Shown here piece by piece: positions 26,460 through 35,640 of a stretch of DNA of 64,000 nt. The first letter of the stretch is position 1. Every line of letters begins with the position of its first letter. The notes beneath the pieces are model-generated. The model was not told where the DNA came from, did not search any database, and saw nothing but the letters and a program-made list of their open reading frames with translations. The stretch lies in contig NZ_RYDV01000004.1 in assembly GCF_003971065.1 (NCBI RefSeq), positions 62,001-126,000 of the forward strand, in the 5' to 3' direction. The position numbers and the translations under genes were made by a program. This DNA is from Candidimonas sp. SYP-B2681. Lineage in GTDB: Bacteria; Pseudomonadota; Gammaproteobacteria; Burkholderiales; Burkholderiaceae_B.

Positions 26460-27893
26460 TTGGGTTACTTCCCGCTCGTCGTCGACCTGGACGGCACTCT
26501 GATCCGAACCGATATGCTGCACGAGTCGGCACTGCAGGCATGCCGCGACCGTCCGTTGGACGTGTTGCGAATTCCGGCTTGGCTGCTTAAAGGTAAGGCA
26601 GTCATGAAACAAAAGCTTGCCGCCCAGTGCGAGTTCGACGCGGCGTCGCTGCCGTATCACCTGGAACTGGTCGAGTGGCTGCGCGAACAACGCGCTTCAG
26701 GCCGCAAGGTAATTTTATGTACCGCGTCCGACCTGTCTATTGCCACGGCCATCGCCCAGCACCTGGATTTGTTTGATGAAGTCATCGCCAGTAACGGCAG
26801 CGTGAACCTCGCGGGCAAGCATAAAGCCCAGGCGCTGGAGGAACGTTACGGCAAGGGCGGCTTTGATTATGTGGGCAATTCGCACGCCGACGTCCCGGTC
26901 TGGCAGCGAGCACGGCGCGCTATCGTGGTTAGCGCCCCCGCTGAAGTCATCCGAAAAGCCGGCGTTGCCTGCGAGGTGGAACGCGTATTCCCGCGCGTGC
27001 CTTTGGGCTTGGGCGTACTGGCGCGCATGCTGCGCGTACACCAATGGGCGAAAAACGCCTTATTGTTGGTGCCTTTGCTGGCCTCTCACCAGTTGGATGA
27101 CCCCGACACCTGGCTGTTCCTGCTGCTGGCCATTGTGTCGTTCAGTCTGTGCGCCTCGTCGGTATACATCGCCAACGACCTGATGGATTTGGAAAGCGAC
27201 CGCCAGCACCCACGAAAACGCGACCGCCCTTTCGCCTCGGGCATTGCGCCCGCCTGGACGGGCGTCGTGCTGGCGCCGATACTGCTACTACTAAGCTTGC
27301 TGCTGGCCGTGCCGGTGGGTTCGGGCTTCGTGACCTGGCTGGTGGTCTACTTTATCGTGACCTGCGCGTATTCCTGGGGGCTTAAACGCCTGGCGTTGAT
27401 CGACTGCCTGACCTTGGCGGTCTTATATACCTTGCGCATTGTGGCGGGGGCCGCCGCCGCGGGACTAATGCTGTCCTACTGGCTGCTGGCCTTTTCGGGC
27501 TTTCTCTTCCTGTCGCTCGCCTTTGTTAAACGCTACGCCGAACTCCAGGTTCAACTGTCGCAGGGCAAAGAAAAGGCGCATGGCCGAGGCTACGTAACAT
27601 CAGACGCCTCTTTGGTGCAAATGCTGGGCATTTCGTCGGCCTACTCCGCGGTCGTCGTTCTGGCGCTTTATCTGGACAGCGATACGGTGGTTGAGCTTTA
27701 CCAATCACCCGAAATCGTTTGGGGCGCCGTACCCGTGGTGCTGTTCTGGATCAGCTGGATGTGGCTGCGCGCGCACCGCGGTGAAATGCACGACGACCCG
27801 CTGGTATTTGCCATGAAGGATAAGGCGAGCTTGCTGGCCGGTGTTGTTTTTGGCGTGGTGATGATTGCCGGCGCCGTGGGCGTGCCATGGTGA
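26460..27893 (+). CDS. HAD-UbiA fusion, polyprenyl-phosphate phosphoribosyltransferase-like
   Basis: The 477-residue product has a HAD phosphatase domain (residues 5-190: nucleophile motif VVDLDGTLIRTD, then ILCTASD and a YVGNSHADVPVW acidic motif) fused to a UbiA prenyltransferase domain with about eight membrane segments (210-477). The UbiA Asp motif is NDLMDLESD (about residue 238), and YSWGLKRLALID is the typical second signature. UbiA enzymes of this group (mycobacterial Rv3806c type) transfer 5-phosphoribose from PRPP to polyprenyl phosphate; the HAD part would remove the 5-phosphate. That is the first step of polyprenyl-phosphoryl-arabinose synthesis, and the next two genes supply the remaining steps. 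TTG at 26460 with AAGGA six bases upstream is the preferred start; another in-frame TTG is at 26391. Confidence 0.85.
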   Translation: MGYFPLVVDLDGTLIRTDMLHESALQACRDRPLDVLRIPAWLLKGKAVMKQKLAAQCEFDAASLPYHLELVEWLREQRASGRKVILCTASDLSIATAIAQHLDLFDEVIASNGSVNLAGKHKAQALEERYGKGGFDYVGNSHADVPVWQRARRAIVVSAPAEVIRKAGVACEVERVFPRVPLGLGVLARMLRVHQWAKNALLLVPLLASHQLDDPDTWLFLLLAIVSFSLCASSVYIANDLMDLESDRQHPRKRDRPFASGIAPAWTGVVLAPILLLLSLLLAVPVGSGFVTWLVVYFIVTCAYSWGLKRLALIDCLTLAVLYTLRIVAGAAAAGLMLSYWLLAFSGFLFLSLAFVKRYAELQVQLSQGKEKAHGRGYVTSDASLVQMLGISSAYSAVVVLALYLDSDTVVELYQSPEIVWGAVPVVLFWISWMWLRAHRGEMHDDPLVFAMKDKASLLAGVVFGVVMIAGAVGVPW

Positions 27894-29184
27894 ACATGTC
27901 ATCGTGGGGCCGTCTGTCGGCCGATGAGCACAAGGTTGTGCCCTTGGTCGACGCGGCTACGCTTGCGACACAAGTGCAGCAGTCGCTGCCCGGCATCGCC
28001 CACGGCATGGGCCGCAGCTATGGCGACGTCTGCCTGAATCCCCAGGGCACGGTATGGAGCACCCGGGCCCTTGACCATTTCATCCGCTTCGACGACGCGA
28101 CCGGCATCCTGCATTGCGAAGCGGGAACGCTGCTGCGCGATATTCAGCGCCTATTCGTGCCCCGCGACTGGATGCTGCCGGTGACGCCGGGCACGCAAAT
28201 GGTGACAGTGGGCGGCGCCATTGCCAACGACATCCATGGAAAGAACCACCACGTCATGGGGTCGTTTGGCGACCACGTGCATAGTCTGCGTTTGCTGCGC
28301 ACCGACGGCAGCGTCATCGACTGCGCGCCGCAAGAGCATAGCGACTGGTTTGCCGCCACCGTCGGCGGAATGGGGTTGACCGGGATTATCGTGCAGGCCA
28401 GCATACAGCTGCGCCGCGTGGCCGGCCCGTGGCTTAATACCGACACCGTACCCTATGCGAACCTTGATGAGTTCTTTCAGCTGGCCGATGAATCCGAAGC
28501 GGGCTGGGAGCATACGGTGTCATGGATAGACTGCATAGGCGCCAGAGGCCGGGGGGTGTTCATGCGGGCCAACCATGCGCCTCGCACCGACTGGCCGCGC
28601 ACCGGGGCCGAGCGCAAGCTCGCCATTCCCTTTACCCCCCCTTTTCCCTGATTAACAGTCTGTCGCTGAAGCCTTTTAATCAAGCCTACTATTATTTGCA
28701 GGCGCGCAAGGCCGGCCCAGGAATGAGCCATTACGAGCCCTTCTTCTACCCGCTGGACAGCATTCATGAATGGAATCGCATCTACGGGCCGAAGGGCTTC
28801 TTTCAATATCAGTGCGTGGTGCCGCGTAGCGGTGGCCGCGATGCCGTGCAGGCGATGCTAAAAGAAATAGCGCGTTCTGGCGACGGGTCATTTCTGGCGG
28901 TGCTGAAAACCTTTGGTGAACGGCAATCGCTAGGCATGCTGAGCTTTCCCCAGCCGGGGGTCACGCTGGCTCTCGACTTTCCGAACAAAGGGTCAAGCAC
29001 GGCCCGGCTATTTTACAAACTGGACGCCATCGTGCGGCAGGCCGGCGGCCGCTTGTACCCCGCCAAAGACGCCCGCATGCCGCGCGACCTATTCGAGGCG
29101 GGCTACCCCCGTCTTGCCGAATTCTTGCAGTACCGCGACCCGGGCATCAGCTCGGCCATGTCGCGCCGATTAATGGGAAGCTGA
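27887..29184 (+). pseudogene. DprE1-like FAD-dependent oxidase, frameshifted at a C7 tract
   Basis: Two overlapping frames together make one FAD-binding_4 oxidoreductase of about 432 residues. The first (27887-28651) has HGMGRSYGDVCLN, TPGTQMVTVGGAIANDIHGK and VGGMGLTGIIVQA, the FAD-binding signatures of DprE1. The second, open from about 28643 to 29184, continues with LINSLSLKPFNQAYYY, a FFYPLDSIHEWNRIYGP segment and a C-terminal KDARMPRDLFEAGYP. They join at seven C residues (28635-28641); one more C would restore a single frame. DprE1 oxidises polyprenyl-phosphoryl-ribose at C2, and DprE2 (next gene) reduces it to arabinose. The frame change may be a sequencing error, a real mutation, phase variation or -1 slippage (C-CCC-CCT). 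The start overlaps the UbiA stop. Confidence 0.8.
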
Positions 29185-29186
29185 AC

Positions 29187-29942
29187 GTGCAGAACAGAAA
29201 AAGAAAGATTGTGATCATCGGCGCCACCTCGGCCATCGCCGAGCACTGTGCCCGACTATGGATTGCCAACGCCAGCATTGAATTGATATTAGTGGGCCGC
29301 AATGCCGAGCGCACCGAGCGCGTGGCAACCGACCTGCGCGTGCGCGGCCTACAGTCAACCGTATTGGCCGTGGTTGCCGACTTCGTGAACCCGGCTGCCA
29401 TCCAGGAATTCGCCGACAGCATCGTCGCGACCGGGCCGGTGGACTGCGTATTGATCGCCCACGGGTCGCTCCCCGACCAGGCGGAATGCCAGACGAACCT
29501 TGATGCATGCAGCACGGCATTGAGCGTGAACGGCGTGTCGCCCGTTTTATTTGCCGAGGCATTTGCCAGCCACATGCAGAAAATCAACCAGGGCACCGTA
29601 GCGATTATCGGGTCCGTCGCAGGCGACCGCGGGCGCAAATCGAATTATGTCTATGGCGCGGCCAAAGGTCTGGTAACGCGGTACGCGCAGGGCTTGCAAC
29701 ACCGGCTGGCCGGCACGAATGTGAAGGTGGTTTTGATCAAGCCGGGCCCCACCGATACCCCCATGACGGCCAGCATGAAAGGCAGTGGCGCGAAACTTGC
29801 CAGCGTGGAATCCGTGGCCTCGGACATTGTGCGCGGGATAGAACAGGGGCGCCCCGTGGTGTACACCCCGCGTAAATGGGAACTGATCATGATGGTCATC
29901 CGGCACCTGCCGCGTTTCGTTTTCAACAAAATGGACATCTAA
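29187..29942 (+). CDS. DprE2-like short-chain dehydrogenase (polyprenyl-phosphoryl-arabinose synthesis)
   Basis: The 251-residue SDR has the nucleotide-binding motif GATSAIAE, an NxG-equivalent IAHGS, catalytic Ser in IGSVAGDRG and YVYGAAK (YxxxK), and a C-terminal helix-rich tail ending in basic-hydrophobic residues (MMVIRHLPRFVFNKM) as in DprE2 proteins. Together with DprE1 it carries out the 2'-epimerisation of polyprenyl-phosphoryl-ribose to -arabinose, reducing the keto intermediate with NADH/NADPH. The GTG start lies 3 bp after the stop of the DprE1-like gene, and the next gene starts 6 bp later, so it is in the middle of a tight operon. Assignment rests on the family signature and on the conserved UbiA-DprE1-DprE2 order. 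Confidence 0.83.
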   Translation: MQNRKRKIVIIGATSAIAEHCARLWIANASIELILVGRNAERTERVATDLRVRGLQSTVLAVVADFVNPAAIQEFADSIVATGPVDCVLIAHGSLPDQAECQTNLDACSTALSVNGVSPVLFAEAFASHMQKINQGTVAIIGSVAGDRGRKSNYVYGAAKGLVTRYAQGLQHRLAGTNVKVVLIKPGPTDTPMTASMKGSGAKLASVESVASDIVRGIEQGRPVVYTPRKWELIMMVIRHLPRFVFNKMDI

Positions 29943-29947
29943 CGCTT

Positions 29948-32041
29948 ATGGCTCTACCCCGGCAACGCTATGCCTTGGCATTCACGGCAACTGTCGTGGC
30001 GCTATTTATTGCACTGGCGATTGCGGGAGGGGTCATTCACTATTCCCCGGTTCCTTACATGGATATGTGGGATAGCTACCTGAATTTTTATGTCTCGTTA
30101 GGAAACGGCAGGTGGCTGGCATGGTGGGACCAGCATAACGAACACCGCATCGTGCTGGCACGGCTGCTGTTCTGGATGGACCTGGCGTGGTTCCATGGAC
30201 GGGGCATCTTCCTGCTGATGATGAACTACGTGTTTGCCGGGCTATCCGCAACGCTTTTCTATGTGTATCTGTCAGAGCAGTTGCCCGGCGCCGCGCACCA
30301 GCAGTTTCGTCGCCTGCTGGGTTTATTCATTCTCGCCAGCTTGTATGCATGGTGTCAGTCTGAAAACCTGACGTGGGGGTTCCAGAGCCAGTTTTTTCTT
30401 TCCCAGCTTCTGCCTTTAGCGGTCTTTTACTGCATCCATAAGTCGGCAAGCGATTCGGCGCGGTCTTTTGGCTGGTATGTCGCGGCGTGTTTCTTAGGGG
30501 TGGCGGCCGTCGGTACCATGGCGAACGGCGTGCTGGCGTTACCCCTGGCGTGCCTGCTGGCGCTAATACTTGGCTTGGGGAAAAGGAAGGCGGCGTTTCT
30601 GGCATTGCTTTCCATTGCCGGAATCACGATCTATTTCTATGATTTTATCGCCGCCAGCCATCATGGCTCTTTGCGCGATGCCATCCTTAACGAGCCGATC
30701 AGGCTTTTCCGGTATGTGCTGATCTACATCGGCAGCCCCTTCTACTATTTCTTCGCCGGCGGGAAACTCGGCAAGAATATGGCTGAATTCGCCGGTTTCA
30801 TTTTGGTCGCAAGCTCTGTCGTCTTTTGCATCAGAGCCATCAGGGCACGGTCCATGCCCAGCTTGTCGCTGGCCCTGCTGACTTTTATTTTGTATGTGGG
30901 CGGCACCGCCTTTGGCACCGGTGGCGGGCGGCTGGTGCTGGGCCTGCATCAAGCGGTAGCCAGCCGGTATACGACGCCGGCGCTGATGGCTTGGGCAGCA
31001 CTATTGATACTGTATGCGCCGTTTCTGGCCGTTCGCCTGGAACGCTGGGGGAAGAAGTCGCTGGTACTTGGGTTGCTGGCCGCCGCCCTAATGTTTCCCT
31101 TGCAGCTGACTGCTCTCCAGCCTTTTGATGAGCTCTTTGATCGCCAGGTCGCCGCGCTCGCGCTGGAACTTCGCGTCAAGGATGACACGCAGCTAAAAAG
31201 ACTTTATCCCAGGCCTCACGTCATCATGGACACGAGCGCGGTAGCCGTCGAACAAGACCTGTCTATTTTCGGCCTGGAGCCGATAAAAAACGTGAGTAAG
31301 CTCATAGGGACCAAGCAGCCGATGAAGACCACATCGGTATGCAAGGGCAATATCGATAGAGTCAGCGACATAAGCCCGGACAGCCGCTACGTTCGTATAG
31401 AAGGCAGCGTGCTGGACGAAGACGGCCGAGGCGTTGAAGGGCCGGTTCACATTATGAATGCCGCCAATACCATTGTGGGCTACGCCCTGACCGAACCACA
31501 CCAGTCTGGCGCTGGGGCCAATGCCGAGAACCTGCCGTTGAATCAGTTCAAAGGATACCTATTGGCCGAGTACGAAGGCGAGCAGATAACGCTGGCGAGT
31601 GTCGCGTCGGCTTGCGCCGTGTCGCTGACAACGCCGCAGGCACTGTATTACGTGGGTCCTTCAGGCCTTGCGATCGACTCGGTGACCGTAGGGCAAGAAA
31701 GCGTGATCGACAATAAGGGGTGGCAAGGCAAGGACTATCAGCAAACAAGCGCCGCTGGCCTGGTGGTTCTAGGCAGCTTTATACAGTCCGACGCAGATAG
31801 GGGCTCGCTATCGTTAGCGCTTAAGCGTGGCGATAAGTTGCTATATCGTTCCGGACCGGGTGCAGACAGGCAGCGCCTGGAGCTCAGTCATCACAAAGAG
31901 TCGTCGATCGCCTTGCCCGTGGCCGACGAATGGACCTTGCTGGACTTTTCCGTTGCTCACCTGCCCGACACGTTTACCGTGACCTTTATCGATGCCGGCG
32001 ACGGTTGGGGCGAGTGGTCAGCCATTGCCGTGAAAGAATAA
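29948..32041 (+). CDS. GT-C-like polytopic membrane protein with C-terminal soluble domain
   Basis: The 697-residue product has about ten membrane segments in residues 8-410 and a soluble C-terminal part of about 270 residues. The first loop has YSPVPYMDMWDSY and NEHRIVLAR, shared with the partial protein at 1-478. The C-terminal part contains a CKGNIDRV segment with a second Cys near SACAVSL; a similar CQGSID...CQF arrangement ends the protein at 38406-40349. A sugar transferase using polyprenyl-linked donors is the best guess, because the gene directly follows the polyprenyl-phosphoryl-arabinose genes; no catalytic residue is proven. ATG at 29948 is preferred over an in-frame start inside the previous gene. 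Confidence 0.75.
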   Translation: MALPRQRYALAFTATVVALFIALAIAGGVIHYSPVPYMDMWDSYLNFYVSLGNGRWLAWWDQHNEHRIVLARLLFWMDLAWFHGRGIFLLMMNYVFAGLSATLFYVYLSEQLPGAAHQQFRRLLGLFILASLYAWCQSENLTWGFQSQFFLSQLLPLAVFYCIHKSASDSARSFGWYVAACFLGVAAVGTMANGVLALPLACLLALILGLGKRKAAFLALLSIAGITIYFYDFIAASHHGSLRDAILNEPIRLFRYVLIYIGSPFYYFFAGGKLGKNMAEFAGFILVASSVVFCIRAIRARSMPSLSLALLTFILYVGGTAFGTGGGRLVLGLHQAVASRYTTPALMAWAALLILYAPFLAVRLERWGKKSLVLGLLAAALMFPLQLTALQPFDELFDRQVAALALELRVKDDTQLKRLYPRPHVIMDTSAVAVEQDLSIFGLEPIKNVSKLIGTKQPMKTTSVCKGNIDRVSDISPDSRYVRIEGSVLDEDGRGVEGPVHIMNAANTIVGYALTEPHQSGAGANAENLPLNQFKGYLLAEYEGEQITLASVASACAVSLTTPQALYYVGPSGLAIDSVTVGQESVIDNKGWQGKDYQQTSAAGLVVLGSFIQSDADRGSLSLALKRGDKLLYRSGPGADRQRLELSHHKESSIALPVADEWTLLDFSVAHLPDTFTVTFIDAGDGWGEWSAIAVKE

Positions 32042-32047
32042 ATACCT

Positions 32048-32995
32048 ATGGATACTATGCAAAATCAAAAAATCATTCTGCCGGGTGGTGCGGGCTTGGT
32101 CGGCCAGAACCTGGTCGCCCAGCTGAAACGCAACGGCTATACCAATTTGGTGGTGCTGGATAAACACCGCGCCAACCTGGAAGTGCTGCGCAAATTTCAT
32201 CCCGATATCGTGATTGAGTACGCTGACCTGGCCGAACATGGCGACTGGGAAAAGCACTTCGAAGGCGCCGACGCCGTGGTGATGTTACAGGCCCAAATTG
32301 GCGACCCAAAGCTGGAACCGTTCATTCGCAACAACATTACGTCGACCGACAACATCCTGCCTTTGATCAAGCGCTACAACATTCCCTATACGGTACACAT
32401 CAGTTCGTCGGTGGTGGAATCGGTAGCCAGCGACCACTACACGAACACCAAGAAAGAACAGGAAGACCACGTACTGGCCAGCGGCATTAACTGCGTCGTG
32501 TTGCGCCCTACGCTGATGTTTGGCTGGTTCGACCGCAAACACCTGGGGTGGTTGTCGCGCTTCATGCAAAAAGTCCCGGTTTTCCCCATACCGGGCAGCG
32601 GGCGCTATATGCGCCAACCCCTGTATGTGGGCGACTTCTGCAGCATTATCATCAGTTGCCTGGAAACACAGATAAGCGGTCAGGTATTCAATATTACGGG
32701 GCTGGAAAAAATCGACTACATCGATATTATTCGCCAGATCAAACGGGCCACGCATGCCCCGGCGCGTATTGTAAAAATTCCTTATTCCCTGTTCTACACT
32801 CTCTTGAAAACCTGGGCCGTGTTCGACAAGAATCCGCCCTTCACGGCAGACCAGCTGCAAGCGCTGGTCGCCCACGACGAGTTTGAAGTCATCGACTGGC
32901 CGGCTATTTTCAAGGTGCAAGCCACGCCTTTTTCACAAGCCATAGACGAAACATTTAACGATCCGACCTATAGCAAGGTCGTTCTGGAATTCTAA
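32048..32995 (+). CDS. NAD-dependent epimerase/dehydratase (extended SDR)
   Basis: The 315-residue protein has the extended-SDR dinucleotide motif GGAGLVGQN, a conserved Asp pair (LDKHRANLEVL; YADLAEHGDW), ISSSVVES with active Ser and YTNTKKEQE (YxxxK). Substrate-domain features such as LRPTLMFGWFDRK and PLYVGDF are those of nucleotide-sugar epimerases/dehydratases. The exact sugar cannot be read from sequence. It is seven bases after the membrane protein and overlaps the next gene by one base (TAATG), so it is operonic with the arabinose genes. A role in making or modifying the transferred sugar is likely. Confidence 0.8.
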   Translation: MDTMQNQKIILPGGAGLVGQNLVAQLKRNGYTNLVVLDKHRANLEVLRKFHPDIVIEYADLAEHGDWEKHFEGADAVVMLQAQIGDPKLEPFIRNNITSTDNILPLIKRYNIPYTVHISSSVVESVASDHYTNTKKEQEDHVLASGINCVVLRPTLMFGWFDRKHLGWLSRFMQKVPVFPIPGSGRYMRQPLYVGDFCSIIISCLETQISGQVFNITGLEKIDYIDIIRQIKRATHAPARIVKIPYSLFYTLLKTWAVFDKNPPFTADQLQALVAHDEFEVIDWPAIFKVQATPFSQAIDETFNDPTYSKVVLEF

Positions 32996-34284
32996 TGAGC
33001 GGACAACGTATAGCAGTATTAGGGGCAGGCCCCATGGGTTTGGCTGTGGCGTATCAGTTAGTGCGCGACGGCCACCATCCGGTTATCTTCGAGGCCGACA
33101 ACCGTGTCGGCGGCATGACCGCCATGTTCGACTTCAACGGCCTGAGCATCGAACGCTACTACCATTTTCATTGCACGTCCGACACCGATTTCCTGCAGCT
33201 GCTGCAAGAGCTCGCGCTGGACGACAAAATGCACTGGGTCGAAACCAAAATGGGTTACTGGTACCAGAAGCGTTTGCAGCCCTGGGGTAACCCGATTGCC
33301 TTGTTGCGCTTTAAAGGCTTGGGGCTGGTTGCCAAGTTCCGCTATGGTCTGCACGCCTTCCTGTCGGTCAAGCGCAATGATTGGAAACCGCTGGACGGGG
33401 TCAACGCCACCGATTGGATCAAGCGCTGGGTTGGGCCGGAAGCCTACGAAGTCTTGTGGCGCCGCCTGTTCGACTACAAGTTCTATGACTTTTCCGACAA
33501 TTTGTCTGCTGCCTGGATCTGGAGCCGCATACGGCGCATCGGGCGCTCGCGCTACAGCCTGTTCCGCGAAAAGCTGGGCTACCTGGAGGGCGGGTCCGGA
33601 ACCCTGTTAAATGGCCTGCAAGCCTATATTGAAAATAACGGCGGCGAATTCCGTTTGAGCACACCGGTATCCAAGGTGCATATGGATGGCGCCCGGGTTA
33701 CCGGCGTCGAAGCCGGCGGCCAGCTGGAGAGTTTTGATAAAGTTATCAGCACCATACCTTTGCCCTATGTGCCTCGGGTCATGCCCGACTTACCGCCGGC
33801 CCTGATCAAGCAATACGAGTCGGTCAAGAATATTGCCGTGGTCTGCGTGATTGCGAAGCTAGCCAAGCCCGTAACCCGAAACTTCTGGCTGAACATCAAC
33901 GACAACGATATGGATATCCCTGGTCTGGTGGAATACAGTAATTTGCGCCCCCTGGATCAACATATTGTGTATGTGCCGTTTTATATGCCGGGTGAACATC
34001 CCAAGTATTCCGACCCCGACCAGGTGTTCCTGGACAAGGTCCGAAACTACGTCAAAACCATTAACCCGGGCCTGCAAGACGACGACTTTATCGACATACG
34101 CGCCAGCCGCTATCGCTTTGCGCAACCCATATGCCCGCCTAACTTCCTGGACACGATCCCGCCGTTTGAGCTGCCCATAAAAGGACTGTGGGTCGCTGAC
34201 ACCTCGTACTATTACCCGGAAGACCGCGGTATTTCAGAGAGCATAGGCTTTGGCCGGATGATGGCAAAGAAGGCTGCGGCGTGA
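32995..34284 (+). CDS. FAD/NAD(P)-dependent amine-oxidase-like oxidoreductase
   Basis: The 429-residue product opens with the FAD-binding GAGPMGLAVAYQL motif, followed by FEADNRVGGMT, the typical second signature of the protoporphyrinogen-oxidase/amine-oxidase/UDP-galactopyranose-mutase superfamily. The C-terminal FAD motif is near KGLWVADTSYYYPEDRGIS. Members of this group in polysaccharide clusters are often annotated simply as NAD(P)/FAD-dependent oxidoreductases; some act on sugars or polyprenyl-linked intermediates. It overlaps the previous gene by one base and the following GtrA gene by four (GTGA), indicating translational coupling. Confidence 0.8.
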   Translation: MSGQRIAVLGAGPMGLAVAYQLVRDGHHPVIFEADNRVGGMTAMFDFNGLSIERYYHFHCTSDTDFLQLLQELALDDKMHWVETKMGYWYQKRLQPWGNPIALLRFKGLGLVAKFRYGLHAFLSVKRNDWKPLDGVNATDWIKRWVGPEAYEVLWRRLFDYKFYDFSDNLSAAWIWSRIRRIGRSRYSLFREKLGYLEGGSGTLLNGLQAYIENNGGEFRLSTPVSKVHMDGARVTGVEAGGQLESFDKVISTIPLPYVPRVMPDLPPALIKQYESVKNIAVVCVIAKLAKPVTRNFWLNINDNDMDIPGLVEYSNLRPLDQHIVYVPFYMPGEHPKYSDPDQVFLDKVRNYVKTINPGLQDDDFIDIRASRYRFAQPICPPNFLDTIPPFELPIKGLWVADTSYYYPEDRGISESIGFGRMMAKKAAA

Positions 34285-34682
34285 TACAGCAGTTCATGTC
34301 GCGCCAGTTCCTGGTGTTTCTGATCACCGGGGGCACGGCCGCGGCCGTGAACTTCGGTTCGCGCATCGTCTACAACCAGTGGGTCGATTTCTCGACGGCC
34401 ATCATACTGGCCTATATCACCGGCATGATCACGGCCTTCGTATTGGCCAAGCTGTTTGTGTTCAAGGACAGCCAGCAATCGGTGCACCGCTCGGCGCTTT
34501 TCTTTACCCTAGTGAATCTTGTCGCTGTCCTGCAGACCTGGGCCATCAGCATGGTGCTGGCCTTGTACCTGCTGCCTGCCTTAGGCGTGACCCGTTTTGT
34601 CAGTGAAATTGCCCACGCTGTGGGCGTCGTAGTGCCCGTCTTTACCAGCTATCTTGGCCATAAACGCTGGTCGTTTCGCTAA
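34281..34682 (+). CDS. GtrA-family membrane protein
   Basis: The 133-residue product has four membrane helices and the GtrA signatures FLITGGTAAAVNF, an internal KLFVFKD and the C-terminal HKRWSF. GtrA-family proteins are proposed to help flip or present polyprenyl-phosphate-linked sugars; in mycobacteria a GtrA-like protein (Rv3789) is encoded beside DprE1/DprE2. Its presence in this operon therefore supports the arabinose-lipid interpretation. GTG start overlaps the stop of the preceding gene. Confidence 0.9.
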   Translation: MIQQFMSRQFLVFLITGGTAAAVNFGSRIVYNQWVDFSTAIILAYITGMITAFVLAKLFVFKDSQQSVHRSALFFTLVNLVAVLQTWAISMVLALYLLPALGVTRFVSEIAHAVGVVVPVFTSYLGHKRWSFR

Positions 34683-34691
34683 AACCGGCAC

Positions 34692-35621
34692 ATGAGGGTT
34701 AAGCGCGCTCTGCTTGGTCTGCTGTTGATCACGGTGCTATACGTGGGCACGCTGGTGTGGGTCGATTCCCGCAACCAGGTGTTTTCCCAGCTGCCCGACG
34801 TATTGCAGGCTCTGCCCGCGCTCGCCGCCTTGTCCATGCTGTCGTATGTGCTGCGCTACCTGCGCTGGCACTGGTTGCTACGTAGGGCCGGCCATGCGCT
34901 ACCGTGGGCAAAAGGTTTTCTGGCTTACCTGACGGGCTTTGCTTTTACCGCCACGCCGGGCAAAGTCGGCGAGCTGGTCCGCATACGGTATTTTCTTCGC
35001 GCTGGCGTAGCGCCAGCCACGGTGATTGCCGCCTTTGTTTACGAACGCGCGTTTGATTTGATCGCGGTTCTGTTGCTCGCCACGCTGGCGGTCCAGCAAA
35101 CGGATGTTTTTGCCTACGTACTGGCTTTCGTGGTGATTTTTCTGGGAATCGTCGTGGCGGTGGCTTGCAACCCGAAGTGGCTGGGCAAGGTGTCCGCCCA
35201 TTTGCGGTTGCGCCGTTTTTCGCGGCTATCGCGCATTACCCGCACCCTAGGCCAGGGTTTTTCCGGTGCGAGAAGGTGGCTGAATCCAATAGATATGCTG
35301 GTTTCCCTGGGCTTCGGGATATTGGCGTGGACGGTAGTTTCAATTGCTTTTGGCTGGCTGCTGCAAGAAGTGGGCATTTCCATACCGGGCTTGGCCGCAC
35401 TGGCCATTTACCCCTTGGCCATGCTGGCGGGCGCTGCATCAATGTTGCCGGGCGGGGTGGGTTCCACCGAAATTACCATCATCGCCCTACTGGCGGTTTA
35501 CGCTGTACCCTTCAATCTGGCAACGCTGGTTGCGGTCGGAATACGCTTTGCCACGATTTGGTTTTCAGTGGTGTGCGGATTTATTTCCGTGGCCATACTG
35601 GAGTTCTGGCGTCAGCGCTAA
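34692..35621 (+). CDS. LPG-synthase-TM / flippase-like membrane protein
   Basis: The 309-residue polytopic protein belongs to the lysylphosphatidylglycerol-synthase transmembrane (UPF0104, flippase-like) family: LSYVLRYLRWHWLLR, FTATPGKVGELVRIRYFL, FVYERAFDLIAVLLL and AGAASMLPGGVGSTEI are its hallmark segments. It lacks the cytoplasmic aminoacyl-transfer domain of MprF, so it is the membrane-only type often found in glycan clusters and thought to move lipid-linked substrates. It is the last gene of the operon starting at 26460, and is convergent with the Wzx-like gene 19 bp away. Confidence 0.85.
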   Translation: MRVKRALLGLLLITVLYVGTLVWVDSRNQVFSQLPDVLQALPALAALSMLSYVLRYLRWHWLLRRAGHALPWAKGFLAYLTGFAFTATPGKVGELVRIRYFLRAGVAPATVIAAFVYERAFDLIAVLLLATLAVQQTDVFAYVLAFVVIFLGIVVAVACNPKWLGKVSAHLRLRRFSRLSRITRTLGQGFSGARRWLNPIDMLVSLGFGILAWTVVSIAFGWLLQEVGISIPGLAALAIYPLAMLAGAASMLPGGVGSTEITIIALLAVYAVPFNLATLVAVGIRFATIWFSVVCGFISVAILEFWRQR

Positions 35622-35640
35622 GCGGCAAGGTCGCCATTCA

